A stretch of DNA of 64,000 nt from JAENVT01 sp963805445 (GCA_963805445.1 CAWDUI010000055.1:186001-250000), one strand, 5' to 3'; positions 10,218 through 19,149 are shown, counted from the first letter of the stretch. Notes: a model not told the origin generated them from the sequence alone. Program-made: numbers and translations.

Positions 10218-11170
10218 TGTCTCGACGATTACTCCTCCTCGGTGCCGGCGGCTTTCTCGGGCGGTCGATCGCCCACTTCGTCGCGGGCAACGGCGGAGTC
10301 GAGTTGGTGCTCAACCATCGAACCGAGCACCACGGCTCGGCCAGCGACGGCGTCTTCGAGTCGTACGCGCTCGACCTGCTCACTTGCCGAACCGGCGCCA
10401 TCGGTGAGATGGTCGACCGTGTGGCTCCTGACGTCGTCGTCAACTGCGCCGGCCTGACCTTCGGACACCCCGACGAGCTCCGCGCCGCCAACGTCGGGCT
10501 GGTGATTCGTCTCATCGACGAGCTCGAAGGAAGAAAGGACGTGCACCTGGTGCAGATCGGTTCGGCGGCCGAGTACGGCATCCAAGGACACGACCGGCCG
10601 GTACCGGAATACGCGTTCGCCGCTCCCGGCAGCGCCTACGGGGTGACGAAGTTGGAGGCGACCGAGCGATTGATCGCTGCCTCAGCACAGGACCGGATAT
10701 CGGTGACCGTTCTGCGCGTGTTCAACCCACTCGGCCGATTCTCGTCGCCGAACACGTTGGCCGGAAACGCTGCACTGCAAATCGATGCAGCACTACGTTC
10801 CGGGGCCAGGTCGATCAACCTCGGCGCGCTCGACTCGCGGCGCGACTACATCGACACCCGAGACGTTGCGCGCGCTGTACTGGCCGCGGCCTTCACCGTG
10901 CGCCACACCGGCTCGGTGCTCAACGTCGGCCGTGGCGAGGAGGTCGACAGCCGGCATCTCATCGAGACGTTGGCCGCCATTGCTCACTACGACGGTGAGA
11001 TCGTCGAGACCCGCGACCGATCGATCAGGTCCGCGCAGGTGACGTCGTTGTACGCCGACATCAAGGCAATCAGAGAGCGCCTCGACTGGTCGGCCAAATA
11101 CAGCATCGAGGATTCGCTCAGCGATCTGTGGAACCACACCACCCAGAGTCACGAGTTCGCAAGTGCTTGA
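10217..11170 (+). CDS. NAD-dependent sugar epimerase/dehydratase (extended SDR)
   Basis: A 317-residue SDR starting on the last base of the preceding stop codon. It shows GAGGFLGRS for cofactor binding, NCAGLTFGHPDE, QIGSAAEYG for the catalytic Ser strand, and Tyr141 with Lys145 in YGVTK. The C-terminal part with RDYIDTRDVARAV matches the substrate-binding half of UDP-glucose/UDP-GlcNAc 4-epimerases and GDP-6-deoxy-lyxo-hexulose reductases. It probably performs the second modification of the nucleotide sugar. By analogy with fungal galactosaminogalactan (which needs a UDP-Glc/GlcNAc 4-epimerase, Uge3), a C4 epimerase is attractive, but that is inference. Confidence 0.82.
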   Translation: MSRRLLLLGAGGFLGRSIAHFVAGNGGVELVLNHRTEHHGSASDGVFESYALDLLTCRTGAIGEMVDRVAPDVVVNCAGLTFGHPDELRAANVGLVIRLIDELEGRKDVHLVQIGSAAEYGIQGHDRPVPEYAFAAPGSAYGVTKLEATERLIAASAQDRISVTVLRVFNPLGRFSSPNTLAGNAALQIDAALRSGARSINLGALDSRRDYIDTRDVARAVLAAAFTVRHTGSVLNVGRGEEVDSRHLIETLAAIAHYDGEIVETRDRSIRSAQVTSLYADIKAIRERLDWSAKYSIEDSLSDLWNHTTQSHEFASA

Positions 11171-12425
11171 AATGCGCCGTCGGCGACACGCTGTTCCCGC
11201 CTACTTCCACCCAAAGGAGCGAGTCGCCGATTGGGCGCGCTTGGGTACAGAAGATGTCGGCCTCGTCGTGGCCAACATATCCAATGGGCCGGGAATCGTC
11301 CGCGAGGAACGATGGGCAACGGCATTCGGGAAGGTGAGAGCGAGCGGCTGCGATGTCGTTGGCTACGTCGACACGGGCTACCTGGGGCTGACTGGGTTGC
11401 GCACGCAAGGGGGCTCGATCCTCCTCGCCGACTGGCTCGAGCAGATCCTGCGCGACATCGACGCGTGGTACCACCTGTACGGAGACCAGGTCACGGGGAT
11501 CTTCCTCGACCAGGTCGCCGAGTCGGACGACGGGGCATCGCTGGCACCGGTCTTCCGGCGGTTGCGTGACGACATCCGCCGACTCGATGCCGACGCCGTG
11601 ACCGTCTTGAACCCCGGCGTGGCGGTGCCGCGCGCATTCGCCGACGTTGCCGATGTGATCGTGACCTTCGAAGGGTCATATGACGACTACCTCGTCGAGG
11701 GGCCCGACGCATTGTTCCAGCCGTTGACGTGGCGGCCAGCCGCTCATCAGGCAATCTGGCACATGGTCCACCACACACCGGGTCCCGAGCGGGCTGCGGG
11801 CGTGATTGCTCTCAGCCGCGAGCGAGGAGCCGACCTGGTCTACGTGACCGACAACGGCGGCGAGAACCCGTACTCGGCGCTTCCCTCGAACGAGATCTGG
11901 AGTCCCTCCGGCTCGAGGCGGGGAGTCGTCCCTCGCTTCCGCAGCGGCGGCCGGCGCCGTGCTCCGCGCCTGCCGGGCCGCCCCGCGTCCTCGTGTTCGA
12001 CGGCGACGCCTCCCGCACTGACGGCCGACAGCACGCTGATCAGCAACCCGACACTGTTGCGCCACCTGGACGTCGTCGAGGCGAGCGCCGACTTCATCGT
12101 TGCCTCGTCGTGCCCGCGAGTGTTCCTGGCGAGTGGCCGCGCCAATGTCGCGCGTTGGTGGACCGGGAGCTCGCCGCAGATCGCGGCGGATTGGATGATC
12201 GAGAGCAACCGGCTGTACGCATACACAGGGTCGGGGACCGACTGGGTTTGGACACCGTCGGGCCAGGTGACGTTCGAGGCATTCGGACGACAGGTGCGCT
12301 GGCGTGTCGACGCGGATCGGATCGGCCTCGGCCATCACGACGAGGCGGAGGTCGCGTTCCACGTGAGCGCACCGGGGTACCGCGAGTACTCCGACGTGGC
12401 CGGCAGGAGCACTGCCGATCGTTGA
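11163..12425 (+). CDS. Spherulin-4/Sph3-like (GH135) glycoside hydrolase
   Basis: The N-terminal VPAYFHPKERVADW and the strands VANISNGPG, GYVDTGYLG, GIFLDQV and VTFEGSYDDY are those of the spherulation-specific family 4 / Sph3 barrel, an endo-galactosaminidase family (GH135). Asp116 and Glu170 are spaced like the catalytic Asp and Glu of Sph3; the residue after the Asp is Gln117 instead of the usual Glu. A second region after about 12,000 is a probable beta-sandwich. Between about 11,900 and 12,015 the better reading (PPRVLVFDGDAS) is in another frame, so a compensated pair of frameshifts is likely. The start may be GTG 11163 or ATG 11172. No signal peptide is visible and the preceding gene overlaps, so either it acts inside the cell or the leader is lost to an error. 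Confidence 0.8.
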   Translation: MLEMRRRRHAVPAYFHPKERVADWARLGTEDVGLVVANISNGPGIVREERWATAFGKVRASGCDVVGYVDTGYLGLTGLRTQGGSILLADWLEQILRDIDAWYHLYGDQVTGIFLDQVAESDDGASLAPVFRRLRDDIRRLDADAVTVLNPGVAVPRAFADVADVIVTFEGSYDDYLVEGPDALFQPLTWRPAAHQAIWHMVHHTPGPERAAGVIALSRERGADLVYVTDNGGENPYSALPSNEIWSPSGSRRGVVPRFRSGGRRRAPRLPGRPASSCSTATPPALTADSTLISNPTLLRHLDVVEASADFIVASSCPRVFLASGRANVARWWTGSSPQIAADWMIESNRLYAYTGSGTDWVWTPSGQVTFEAFGRQVRWRVDADRIGLGHHDEAEVAFHVSAPGYREYSDVAGRSTADR

Positions 12426-12483
12426 GCCCGGCGACCTGGACCTAGAGTTCGGCCTCTCACCTCGTTAACAACCGGAGGCACGC

Positions 12484-12942
12484 ATGGCACTGACCACTCA
12501 GACGATGACCGACGAGCAACGCAAGTCGGTGGCCATCGAATACCTGAAGGCATTCGACAACGGCGGGGTCACCTCGACCGGTGGAAGCATCCTGGATCTG
12601 TTCGCCGACGACGCCCAGGTCTATTTCCCGAAGTGGGGCCTGGCCAATGGCACGGAGGAGATCGGCAAGCTGTTCGGCGACGTCGGCGCCACGCTGAAGG
12701 GCATCACCCATCACTTCTCCCACTTCAACTGGATCTTCTCCGGCAGCGACACCCTTGTCGCCGAGGGCACCAGCCACGGCGAGCACCAGGACGGTCCGTG
12801 GCGTGCCGGCGTTCCCGAATCCGGGGCCGGTCGATGGTGCGACGTGTTCGAGATCCGCGATTGGAAGATTCAGCGCGTCTTCATCTACCTCGATCCCGAC
12901 TACGCCGGAAAAGACACCGCCCGATATCCCTGGCTGAGCTAG
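12484..12942 (+). CDS. NTF2/SnoaL-like small protein
   Basis: A 152-residue protein preceded by a good GGAGG site six bases before ATG. The pattern IEYLKAFDNGG, LFADDAQVYFPKWG, HHFSHFNWIF and GRWCDVFEIRDWKIQRVFIYLDPDY is that of the NTF2-like fold with a hydrophobic pocket, found in ketosteroid isomerase, SnoaL cyclases and many stand-alone proteins of unknown substrate. It lies 58 bases after the glycosidase and could be cotranscribed, but nothing links it firmly to polysaccharide synthesis. The function is unknown. Confidence 0.75.
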   Translation: MALTTQTMTDEQRKSVAIEYLKAFDNGGVTSTGGSILDLFADDAQVYFPKWGLANGTEEIGKLFGDVGATLKGITHHFSHFNWIFSGSDTLVAEGTSHGEHQDGPWRAGVPESGAGRWCDVFEIRDWKIQRVFIYLDPDYAGKDTARYPWLS

Positions 12943-13044
12943 GTCCGCACCGGTCGGGCGCGCGGCGCGTCGTTTGTTCACACTCGCTGACGGGTACTGG
13001 TCTGGTTGCGGAGCTGAGCTCCAGCCGAACCAGGGAGGGCCAGC

Positions 13045-13890
13045 GTGCCACAGGAACCACATCTCGAACCGGGCGCCGTCGATCCGATCTACATCGCGCC
13101 CGCCACCACGCCGATCGATCCTGCGGCGTCGTACGAGCCGACGCGGGTCATCCCCCAGGTGCCGTACCAGGCGGCGGTTTCTCCGGCCGTCGTGCCCGTC
13201 GCTACGGGTCCCACGTACGTGGACGAGCGCCGGCAGGCGTGGCCGTACATCGTCGCCGTGCTCGCGCTGGTCGTGGGTGGCTTGATCGGTTTCCTGATCG
13301 GCGATGGTCGCCACCCCGACACCACGACCTCCACGTCCGCCACGCAGCCCCTCGGTTCGACGGTCGACTCCACCGCTCTCTCTGCCGCGGATCTGCAGAA
13401 CCAGGTCGACCTCCTCACAGCTGCGCAGACGCAAGCGGCGAAAGACCTTGCGGACGCGCAAGCTGAGTTGACACAAGCGCAAGCGGAGCGCGACGCGCTC
13501 GCCGCACAGGTTGGTACCGCCGGCGGCGCGACCACCGGCCTGCAGGCCGATCTCGATGCGAGCAAGGCACGGGTCGCCCAGTTGGAGGCCGATCTCGCCA
13601 CGGCGACCGCGCAACTGAACGCCGCCAACGCCTCGTTGACCCAGACTCAAGGGCAGCTGGACACGGCGAACTCGACGCTGACCGCATTGCATCCCACGCC
13701 GCTGGCCAACTACGTGAACGGTGCCATCTCCAAGGTTCGCGATGATGCCAAAGCCAACGGCTGGAAATTGGTCGAGGATCCGGACAGAACGTCGGCGGCG
13801 GCGATCGACACCGTCCTCGAACAGACCCCGGCGCCCAACACGACTGTGGTGGCCGGCTCGGTGATCATCGTGAGGTTCAAGAGCGTCTGA
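13045..13890 (+). CDS. Single-pass membrane protein with coiled coil and C-terminal PASTA-like domain
   Basis: GTG start preceded by GGGAGG. Residues 1-70 are Pro-rich and cytoplasmic, residues about 72-92 form one membrane helix (YIVAVLALVVGGLIGFLIG), residues about 115-210 form an Ala/Gln/Leu-rich coiled coil, and the last 65 residues resemble a PASTA domain with its typical VLEQTPAPNTTVVAGS ending. PASTA domains bind peptidoglycan or muropeptides outside the cell. A structural or wall-sensing role is inferred. It stands alone between the NTF2-like gene and the flavodoxin; the 102-base leader has a GGAGCT-G-AGCTCC palindrome near 13,010. Confidence 0.75.
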   Translation: MPQEPHLEPGAVDPIYIAPATTPIDPAASYEPTRVIPQVPYQAAVSPAVVPVATGPTYVDERRQAWPYIVAVLALVVGGLIGFLIGDGRHPDTTTSTSATQPLGSTVDSTALSAADLQNQVDLLTAAQTQAAKDLADAQAELTQAQAERDALAAQVGTAGGATTGLQADLDASKARVAQLEADLATATAQLNAANASLTQTQGQLDTANSTLTALHPTPLANYVNGAISKVRDDAKANGWKLVEDPDRTSAAAIDTVLEQTPAPNTTVVAGSVIIVRFKSV

Positions 13891-13949
13891 CGCCGTCCAC
13901 ACAACGGATCACTTCCCCGATCGCCGATCAGGCCGGGTCGAAGGGACGG

Positions 13950-13963
13950 ATGACCCTGGTCAT
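13950..13963. promoter_or_regulatory. Palindromic operator candidate upstream of flavodoxin
   Basis: ATGACC-CT-GGTCAT is a perfect inverted repeat with a two-base spacer, 47 bases before the flavodoxin start. Its core GACCNNGGTC is the same as in the palindrome upstream of the DevR-like regulator at 23,073, and the half-site spacing equals that of the mycobacterial DosR box. A regulator binding site is inferred. Confidence 0.45.
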
Positions 13964-14010
13964 GCCGATTCGGGCAGACGTACCGTGAGGGCGCGCGGAA
14001 GGAGAATGGG

Positions 14011-14577
14011 ATGAAGGCGCTCGTTGTGTACGAATCGATGTTCGGGAACACCCGGCATGTCGCCGAGGCGATTGCCGAAGGAGTGAGATCGTCGGTCCCC
14101 ACGGACCTCATGCTGGCGCGAGATGCCGGCGACGACGACCTCGCGGACGTGGGTCTGGTCGTGGTCGGCGGGCCGACGCACGCATGGGGGCTCAGCGGCG
14201 CGCGAAGCCGTGAAGGCGCCATCGCCGATGCTTCGAAGCATCCGGACCATCTCCTCGACACCAGGCCCCTGGGACCCGGTGTCCGCGAATGGCTGCATGA
14301 TCTCGAGCGCCACCACGGCTGCTACGCCGCAGCGTTCGACACCCGGTTCGACAAGCCGACACTGCTCACCGGGTCTGCGGCACGCAAGATCCAACGCCGG
14401 CTGCACCGCGCCGGCCTCTCGACGCTGGCCGAGCCGCACAGCTTCGTGGTGACCGGCATGGCGGGTCCGCTGGCGCTCGGCGAGATCGAACGAGCGACGC
14501 AATGGGGCCAAGAGTTGGGTCGTACGTACGCCAAGATGACGGCAACCGGGGTGAAGCCCGCGAAGATTGCGGGATGA
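14011..14577 (+). CDS. Flavodoxin-fold protein
   Basis: A 188-residue protein with an AAGGAG site eight bases before ATG. The N-terminus VVYESMFGNTRHVAEAIAEG is the FMN phosphate-binding loop of flavodoxins; VVVGGPTHAWG is the second FMN contact. It should be a small redox carrier or flavodoxin-type quinone-reductase relative in the cytoplasm. Its stop overlaps the ATG of the acetyltransferase-synthetase gene (ATGA), so they form an operon. Position under a DosR-like palindrome suggests induction by hypoxia or redox stress; this is inference. Confidence 0.85.
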   Translation: MKALVVYESMFGNTRHVAEAIAEGVRSSVPTDLMLARDAGDDDLADVGLVVVGGPTHAWGLSGARSREGAIADASKHPDHLLDTRPLGPGVREWLHDLERHHGCYAAAFDTRFDKPTLLTGSAARKIQRRLHRAGLSTLAEPHSFVVTGMAGPLALGEIERATQWGQELGRTYAKMTATGVKPAKIAG

Positions 14578-17285
14578 CATTGGCCGAGCCGGGCATGCCC
14601 TCGGCATATCCAAGCCAGTGGGAGTCCGATGTGGTGCTGACCGACGGCGGCACAGCGCACATCCGCCCCATTCGTCCCGACGACGTCGAACAGTTGCGCG
14701 CCCTGCACGGGCGGCTGTCGCCGCAGTCGATCTACTTCCGGTTCTTCTCGCCGATCCCCAAGGTCCCCGAAGCCCAACTGCACCGTCTGGCCGAGGTCGA
14801 CTACCGCGAACGCTTCGCGCTGGTCGCCGAGCTCGACGGGCAGGTCGTCGCTGTCGTGCGCTACGACAGCAGCAAGAGTGAACCGACGGCCGCCGAGGTC
14901 GCGTTCGTGGTCGAGGACGACCACCAGCGGCGCGGCTTGGCGACCGTGATGCTCGAACACCTCGCCGCCGTCGCCCGGAGCAACGGAATCGAGCGCTTCG
15001 ACGCCGAGACACTGCCCGACAACCGGGCGATGATGGACGTCTTCCGACATGCCGGTTTCGACGTCACCAGCCACTTCGATGCCGGTGTCATCGACGTCAG
15101 CTTCCCACTAGCGCCGTCCGGCGTGCTCGACGAGCACATCGAGGAACGCGAGCGGCGAGCTGTCGTCGCCTCGATCAACCGCATCCTGCGCCCCAGCTCG
15201 ATCGCCGTCGTCGGCGCCAGTCGTACTCCGGGCACCATCGGGTACGAGCTGGTGCACAACCTCGTGCGCAGCGGGTTCACCGGCGCGGTGCTGCCCGTCA
15301 ACCCTCACGGCGAGTCGATCAGCGGCATCCACTCCTATGCAAGCGTCGGCGACACACCGACCCCTCCCGACATGGCAATCATCGCCGTACCCGCCGGCGC
15401 CGTTGCCGAGGTGATCGCCGAGTGTGGCGCCGCCCACGTGGGTGGGGTCGTGATCATCAGCGCGGGTTTTGCCGAGCTCGGCGCCGATGGGCGCGCCGTC
15501 GAAGCCACGATCGTCACGACCGCTCGGCGATACGGGATGCGCGTCATCGGGCCGAACTGCATGGGCCTGGCCAACACCGACCCATCGGTCCGGATGAACG
15601 CCACGTTCGCGCCCGTCGACCCGATCGCCGGGAACGTCGCGTTCATGACTCAATCGGGCGCGCTCGGCATCTCGTTGATCGACGAGAGCGCTCGGCGCGG
15701 GATCGGCATCTCCAGCTTCGTTTCGGTCGGCAACAAAGCAGACATCTCCGGCAACGACCTGTTGCAGTACTGGGAGGGCGACGAATCGACGACCGTGATC
15801 GCGTTGTACCTCGAGTCGTTCGGGAACCCTCGCAAGTTCGTCCGGATCGCCTCGCGCGTCGCCAGATCGAAGCCCATCGTCGCGGTCAAGTCCGGCCGCA
15901 GCCCGGCGGGCGTGCGCGGCGCCCGGTCGCAACCAGCGGCGCTCGCCACCTCCGACGACGTCGCCGAGATGGTGCTGTCACGCGCCGGCGTGACACGAGT
16001 GGAGACGCTGGAGGAGCTGTTCGACACGACGCAGGCGTTCTCCAGCCAACCGGCGCCGCTGGGGCGTCGCCTGGCGATCGTCGGCAATGCAGTGGGCCCG
16101 GCCATCCTGGCGGCCGACGCGGCGGACGCGCACGGTCTGGTGGTGCCGCCGCTCAGCGAGGCGACCCAGGCCCGGCTGGCCGGCTTCCTCCCGCCGACCG
16201 CGGCCACCGGCAATCCGGTCGACATCGTCGCCGCCGACTCGCCGGCGGCGTTCGAGCTGGCCCTGTGCGCTGTGCTCGACGACCCGGAGATCGACGCCGT
16301 GCTGGCCATCTACGTCCCACCGCTGCCCGATCGCGATCGGTCGATGGTCGATGCCATCGCCAAAGCTGCAGCGAGCCGGCCTGACAAGACGATGCTGGCC
16401 ACCGTGCTGGCCGGCAACGAGACCGTCGAGCTCGACGGGGTCAAGGTGCCGACCTATCGGTTCCCCGAATCCGCGGTTCGAGCGCTTGCGCACATGGCCC
16501 GTCGCAGCGAGTGGCTGCGCACCAACGACACGACCGTGCCCGAGCCACTGATCGACGCGAGCGAAGCCCGGGCGATCGCGTGCGACTTCCTGCGGCGCAC
16601 ACCCGAGGGCGGCTGGCTCGATCTTGCCTCGGCGGCCGCACTGGCAGCCGCCGCTGGTGTGCCGGTGGTGGAGACCGCGATCGTCGACGACGTCGATGCG
16701 GCGGCGGCCGCCGCGACCCGACTGGGCTTTCCGGTGGCCTTGAAAGGTGTCGGAGACTCGATCCTCCACAAGACCGAGGCCGGCGCGGTCAAGCTCGGTC
16801 TCCCCGACGAGCAAGCGGTCGTCGCGGCCGGCTCTGCAATGCGGGCGCTGCTCGGGGCGCAGCTCGAAGGCTTCGCCGTGCAGACGATGGCACCGGCAGG
16901 GATCGAGCTGCTGGCAGGCATTGCCACCGACTCTGCGTTCGGGCCGCTCGTGATCTTCGGCGCGGGCGGGACCGCGTCAGAACTGCTCGACGATCGCGTC
17001 GTGCGCCCCGCGCCGTTGAGCGCAGGCGATCCCGCACGGATGATCGGCGGTTTGCGGATCTCCCCGCTGCTCCACGGCTACCGTGGCACTCCGGTGATCG
17101 ATCACGCCCCACTCGAAGCACTGCTGCTGCGTCTCGGCCAGCTGGCCGATGCCGTGCCGGAGATCGTCGCGATCGACCTCAACCCGATCATCGCCACGCA
17201 TGATGGGTTCAAGGTCGTCGATCTGCGGGTTCGGGCCATGCCCACGGTGTCTCACCCGGAGCTCTCGGTACGGAGGTTGCGATGA
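14574..17285 (+). CDS. PatA-type protein acetyltransferase: GNAT domain fused to NDP-forming acyl-CoA synthetase-like domains
   Basis: A 903-residue protein. Residues about 20-175 are a GNAT acetyltransferase with the acetyl-CoA loop DHQRRGLAT. The rest follows ADP-forming acyl-CoA synthetases: a CoA-binding domain (VVGASRTPGTIGYE), succinyl-CoA ligase-like domains (MTQSGALGISLIDE) and a C-terminal ATP-grasp part (PVALKGVGDSILHKTEAG). The usual phosphohistidine motif (SSHTA) is RSQPA here with Gln453, so the synthetase part is probably regulatory. This domain order is that of Streptomyces PatA, which acetylates and thereby inactivates acyl-CoA synthetases; E. coli PatZ has the reverse order. 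ATG 14574 was chosen because of the ATGA overlap with the flavodoxin. It overlaps the USP gene at 17282. Confidence 0.87.
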   Translation: MTLAEPGMPSAYPSQWESDVVLTDGGTAHIRPIRPDDVEQLRALHGRLSPQSIYFRFFSPIPKVPEAQLHRLAEVDYRERFALVAELDGQVVAVVRYDSSKSEPTAAEVAFVVEDDHQRRGLATVMLEHLAAVARSNGIERFDAETLPDNRAMMDVFRHAGFDVTSHFDAGVIDVSFPLAPSGVLDEHIEERERRAVVASINRILRPSSIAVVGASRTPGTIGYELVHNLVRSGFTGAVLPVNPHGESISGIHSYASVGDTPTPPDMAIIAVPAGAVAEVIAECGAAHVGGVVIISAGFAELGADGRAVEATIVTTARRYGMRVIGPNCMGLANTDPSVRMNATFAPVDPIAGNVAFMTQSGALGISLIDESARRGIGISSFVSVGNKADISGNDLLQYWEGDESTTVIALYLESFGNPRKFVRIASRVARSKPIVAVKSGRSPAGVRGARSQPAALATSDDVAEMVLSRAGVTRVETLEELFDTTQAFSSQPAPLGRRLAIVGNAVGPAILAADAADAHGLVVPPLSEATQARLAGFLPPTAATGNPVDIVAADSPAAFELALCAVLDDPEIDAVLAIYVPPLPDRDRSMVDAIAKAAASRPDKTMLATVLAGNETVELDGVKVPTYRFPESAVRALAHMARRSEWLRTNDTTVPEPLIDASEARAIACDFLRRTPEGGWLDLASAAALAAAAGVPVVETAIVDDVDAAAAAATRLGFPVALKGVGDSILHKTEAGAVKLGLPDEQAVVAAGSAMRALLGAQLEGFAVQTMAPAGIELLAGIATDSAFGPLVIFGAGGTASELLDDRVVRPAPLSAGDPARMIGGLRISPLLHGYRGTPVIDHAPLEALLLRLGQLADAVPEIVAIDLNPIIATHDGFKVVDLRVRAMPTVSHPELSVRRLR

Positions 17286-17708
17286 ACGCACTGGCCCATT
17301 CGACGACCGACTCGATCATCGTGGGTGTCGACACGTCGCCCGAATCGATCGCCGCACTTCGGTGGGCGGCCCGGCTCGCCACGCAGCAGGGCCTCCCCCT
17401 CGTTGCGGTGCACGCCGAGGGCCTCCTCGAGGAGGGATCGTACGTTCCGCACGTCAACGTGACCGAGCTGGTCAGCGAGACCCTTTCCGGGTTGGACCCG
17501 TCGCTGACGGTCACATCGCTGATCGAGCCGGGGCCGCCGACCGACACGTTGTTGCGAGTGGCACGTCGCAGTGGGGGCGGGCCACATCGTCGTCGGCCAC
17601 CGCGGAGTCGGCGACACGGGCGCCGACATCGGTTCGACCGCGCTCGCGCTGGTCAGCCGGTCGAGCATCCCGGTCACCGTCGTACGAAACGACCAGCCGG
17701 AACGTTGA
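17282..17708 (+). CDS. Universal stress protein, single domain (frameshifted)
   Basis: The N-terminus DSIIVGVDTSPESIAALRWA is typical of UspA-fold proteins. The ATP-binding C-terminal motif is found one frame over: HIVVGHRGVGDTGADIGST followed by SSIPVTVVRN, with the G-x2-G-x9-G-S pattern. The shift lies near 17,570 in a G-rich run (tgggggcggg), and the gene ends at TGA 17706-17708, giving about 142 residues. The start overlaps the acetyltransferase stop (ATGA). USPs of this type are the most common members of the DosR regulon in mycobacteria. Confidence 0.82.
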
Positions 17709-17729
17709 TCTCGAGCCCGGCTTTCGGGA

Positions 17730-18232
17730 TCAGGTCCGCGCCCCCAACGGGAGACTTCGCGCTCCTCGAGACGAGCCCGCAGGAACTTCAACACCTTGAT
17801 GTGCTTCTTCGTATCTGCGATCACCAGATCGACCAACATCCCCCACAGGGTCGACGTGCGCACGTCGCGGATCTCATGGCGCAACCTGCGGGTCTCGACG
17901 AGATCGGCCTCCTCGAACGTCAACAGCCTCTCGACCATCTCGATCGTCTCGGGCGGAACCGGACGGAAGTCGACGTGCGGGATACCGTCGGGAGCGTCGC
18001 GCAGCTCGGCCAGCGCCTTGATCGTCTCGATCCACTCCTCGAACAACCGGTGATGCCGAGCCTCGTCCTCGCCGATCAGCTCGGCAACGAAGCGGACGTA
18101 GGGATGCTCGTCGTTGGCCAACGCCTCGTAGAGGTCGATGACTTCCTTCTCGGACTCGACGTGGGCGTTGAGGTGATCGATCAGGGCGCGGTCGCATTCG
18201 CTGAGATCATGTGGAACTCGGCTAGAGGTCAT
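17730..18232 (-). CDS. Ferritin/rubrerythrin-like four-helix protein
   Basis: From ATG 18232 the product contains helices with EKEVIDLYEALANDEH, FVAELIGEDEARHHRLFEEW and ETIEMVERLLTFEEADL, giving the repeated E...ExxH pattern of the ferritin-like di-iron superfamily. It may store iron, detoxify peroxide, or be a non-catalytic relative. The frame that encodes the domain stays open antisense through the neighbouring USP gene, which is unlikely to be real; a one-base shift near 17,750 would end the protein at 17,730 (or, in the third frame, 17,674), so the end is approximate. It is divergent from deoC, with the perfect palindrome CGAGGTACCTCG at 18276-18287 between the two starts. Confidence 0.65.
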
Positions 18233-18339
18233 TCCCGAAGTGTCGACGATTGCCGAAGGAGCCGACAGAGCCCTTCGAGGTACCTCGCCCGGGTACTTCG
18301 ACCCTGTCTCGCGGGGTCCCGGTGCGGCAGGATCTTCCA

Positions 18340-19149
18340 ATGAGCGACGTGAGCGCAGCGGGCCTGGCCCGCCAGGCGAGCAGGGCTCTGGCTTGCCTCG
18401 ACCTGACGAGCCTGAACCTCGACGACACACCGGAGCGCATCGATGCGCTCTGTGATCGCGCCCTGTCTCCTGCCCCCGGTATCGAGGTCCATCCCGCTGC
18501 TGTCTGCATCTACCCACGATTCGTGGCCCAGGCCAGCGCCCGCGTTCGGGCGAGTGGCATCGCCGTGGCCGCCGTCGCCAACTTCCCGCTGGGCACCGCC
18601 CCACTCGGCGAGGTGGTCGACGAGGTCGAACAGGCCCTGGCCGACGGGGCCGACGAGATCGACGTCGTCTTCGCCTTCCGCGCCTTTCTGGACGGCGACC
18701 CGGACGCTGGAGCCACGCTGGTGGCCGCAGTGAGTGCCGCGTGTCGCAGCCAGGCGCGCCCGGCCAAGCTGAAGGTGATCCTCGAAACGGGCGTGCTGCA
18801 CGACGTTGCGACGATCAAGGCCGCGGCCGCCGTCGCCGTGGCGAACGGGGCCGACTTCTTGAAGACCTCCACCGGCAAGCTCGAGCCGGCGGCGACGCCC
18901 GAGGCAGCCCGAGCACTGCTGGAAGTGATCGACGAGGCCCAGCGCAACGGCCAACCGATCGGCTTGAAGGTCGCCGGCGGAGTGAAGAGTGTCGCCGAAG
19001 CCGCCGGCTACCTGGAGATGGCCGATCGACACCTTCGACCGAACGGCGCCGAGCCGGCCAACTTCCGGTTCGGGGCCAGCGGATTGCTCAACGACATCGT
19101 GCGAGTGCTCGGCGGCGTCCACGAAGCTCAACTGTCATCGGAGTACTGA
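18340..19149 (+). CDS. deoC: Deoxyribose-phosphate aldolase
   Basis: The enzyme splits 2-deoxyribose-5-phosphate into glyceraldehyde-3-phosphate and acetaldehyde in deoxynucleoside breakdown. FLKTSTGK holds the Schiff-base Lys175; GADEIDVV and GLKVAGGVK supply the other active-site acid and lysine. At 269 residues from ATG 18340 the length is normal; an earlier in-frame start at 18250 would add a low-complexity leader. The stop and the next start overlap (TGATG), so it is cotranscribed with thymidine phosphorylase, as in many deo operons. Confidence 0.93.
   Translation: MSDVSAAGLARQASRALACLDLTSLNLDDTPERIDALCDRALSPAPGIEVHPAAVCIYPRFVAQASARVRASGIAVAAVANFPLGTAPLGEVVDEVEQALADGADEIDVVFAFRAFLDGDPDAGATLVAAVSAACRSQARPAKLKVILETGVLHDVATIKAAAAVAVANGADFLKTSTGKLEPAATPEAARALLEVIDEAQRNGQPIGLKVAGGVKSVAEAAGYLEMADRHLRPNGAEPANFRFGASGLLNDIVRVLGGVHEAQLSSEY

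Noticed and set aside
17252..17730. Extension of the ferritin-like frame antisense through the USP gene
   Set aside because: The sequence loses ferritin character after about residue 165 and overlaps a genuine gene; a one-base error near 17,750 is more likely.
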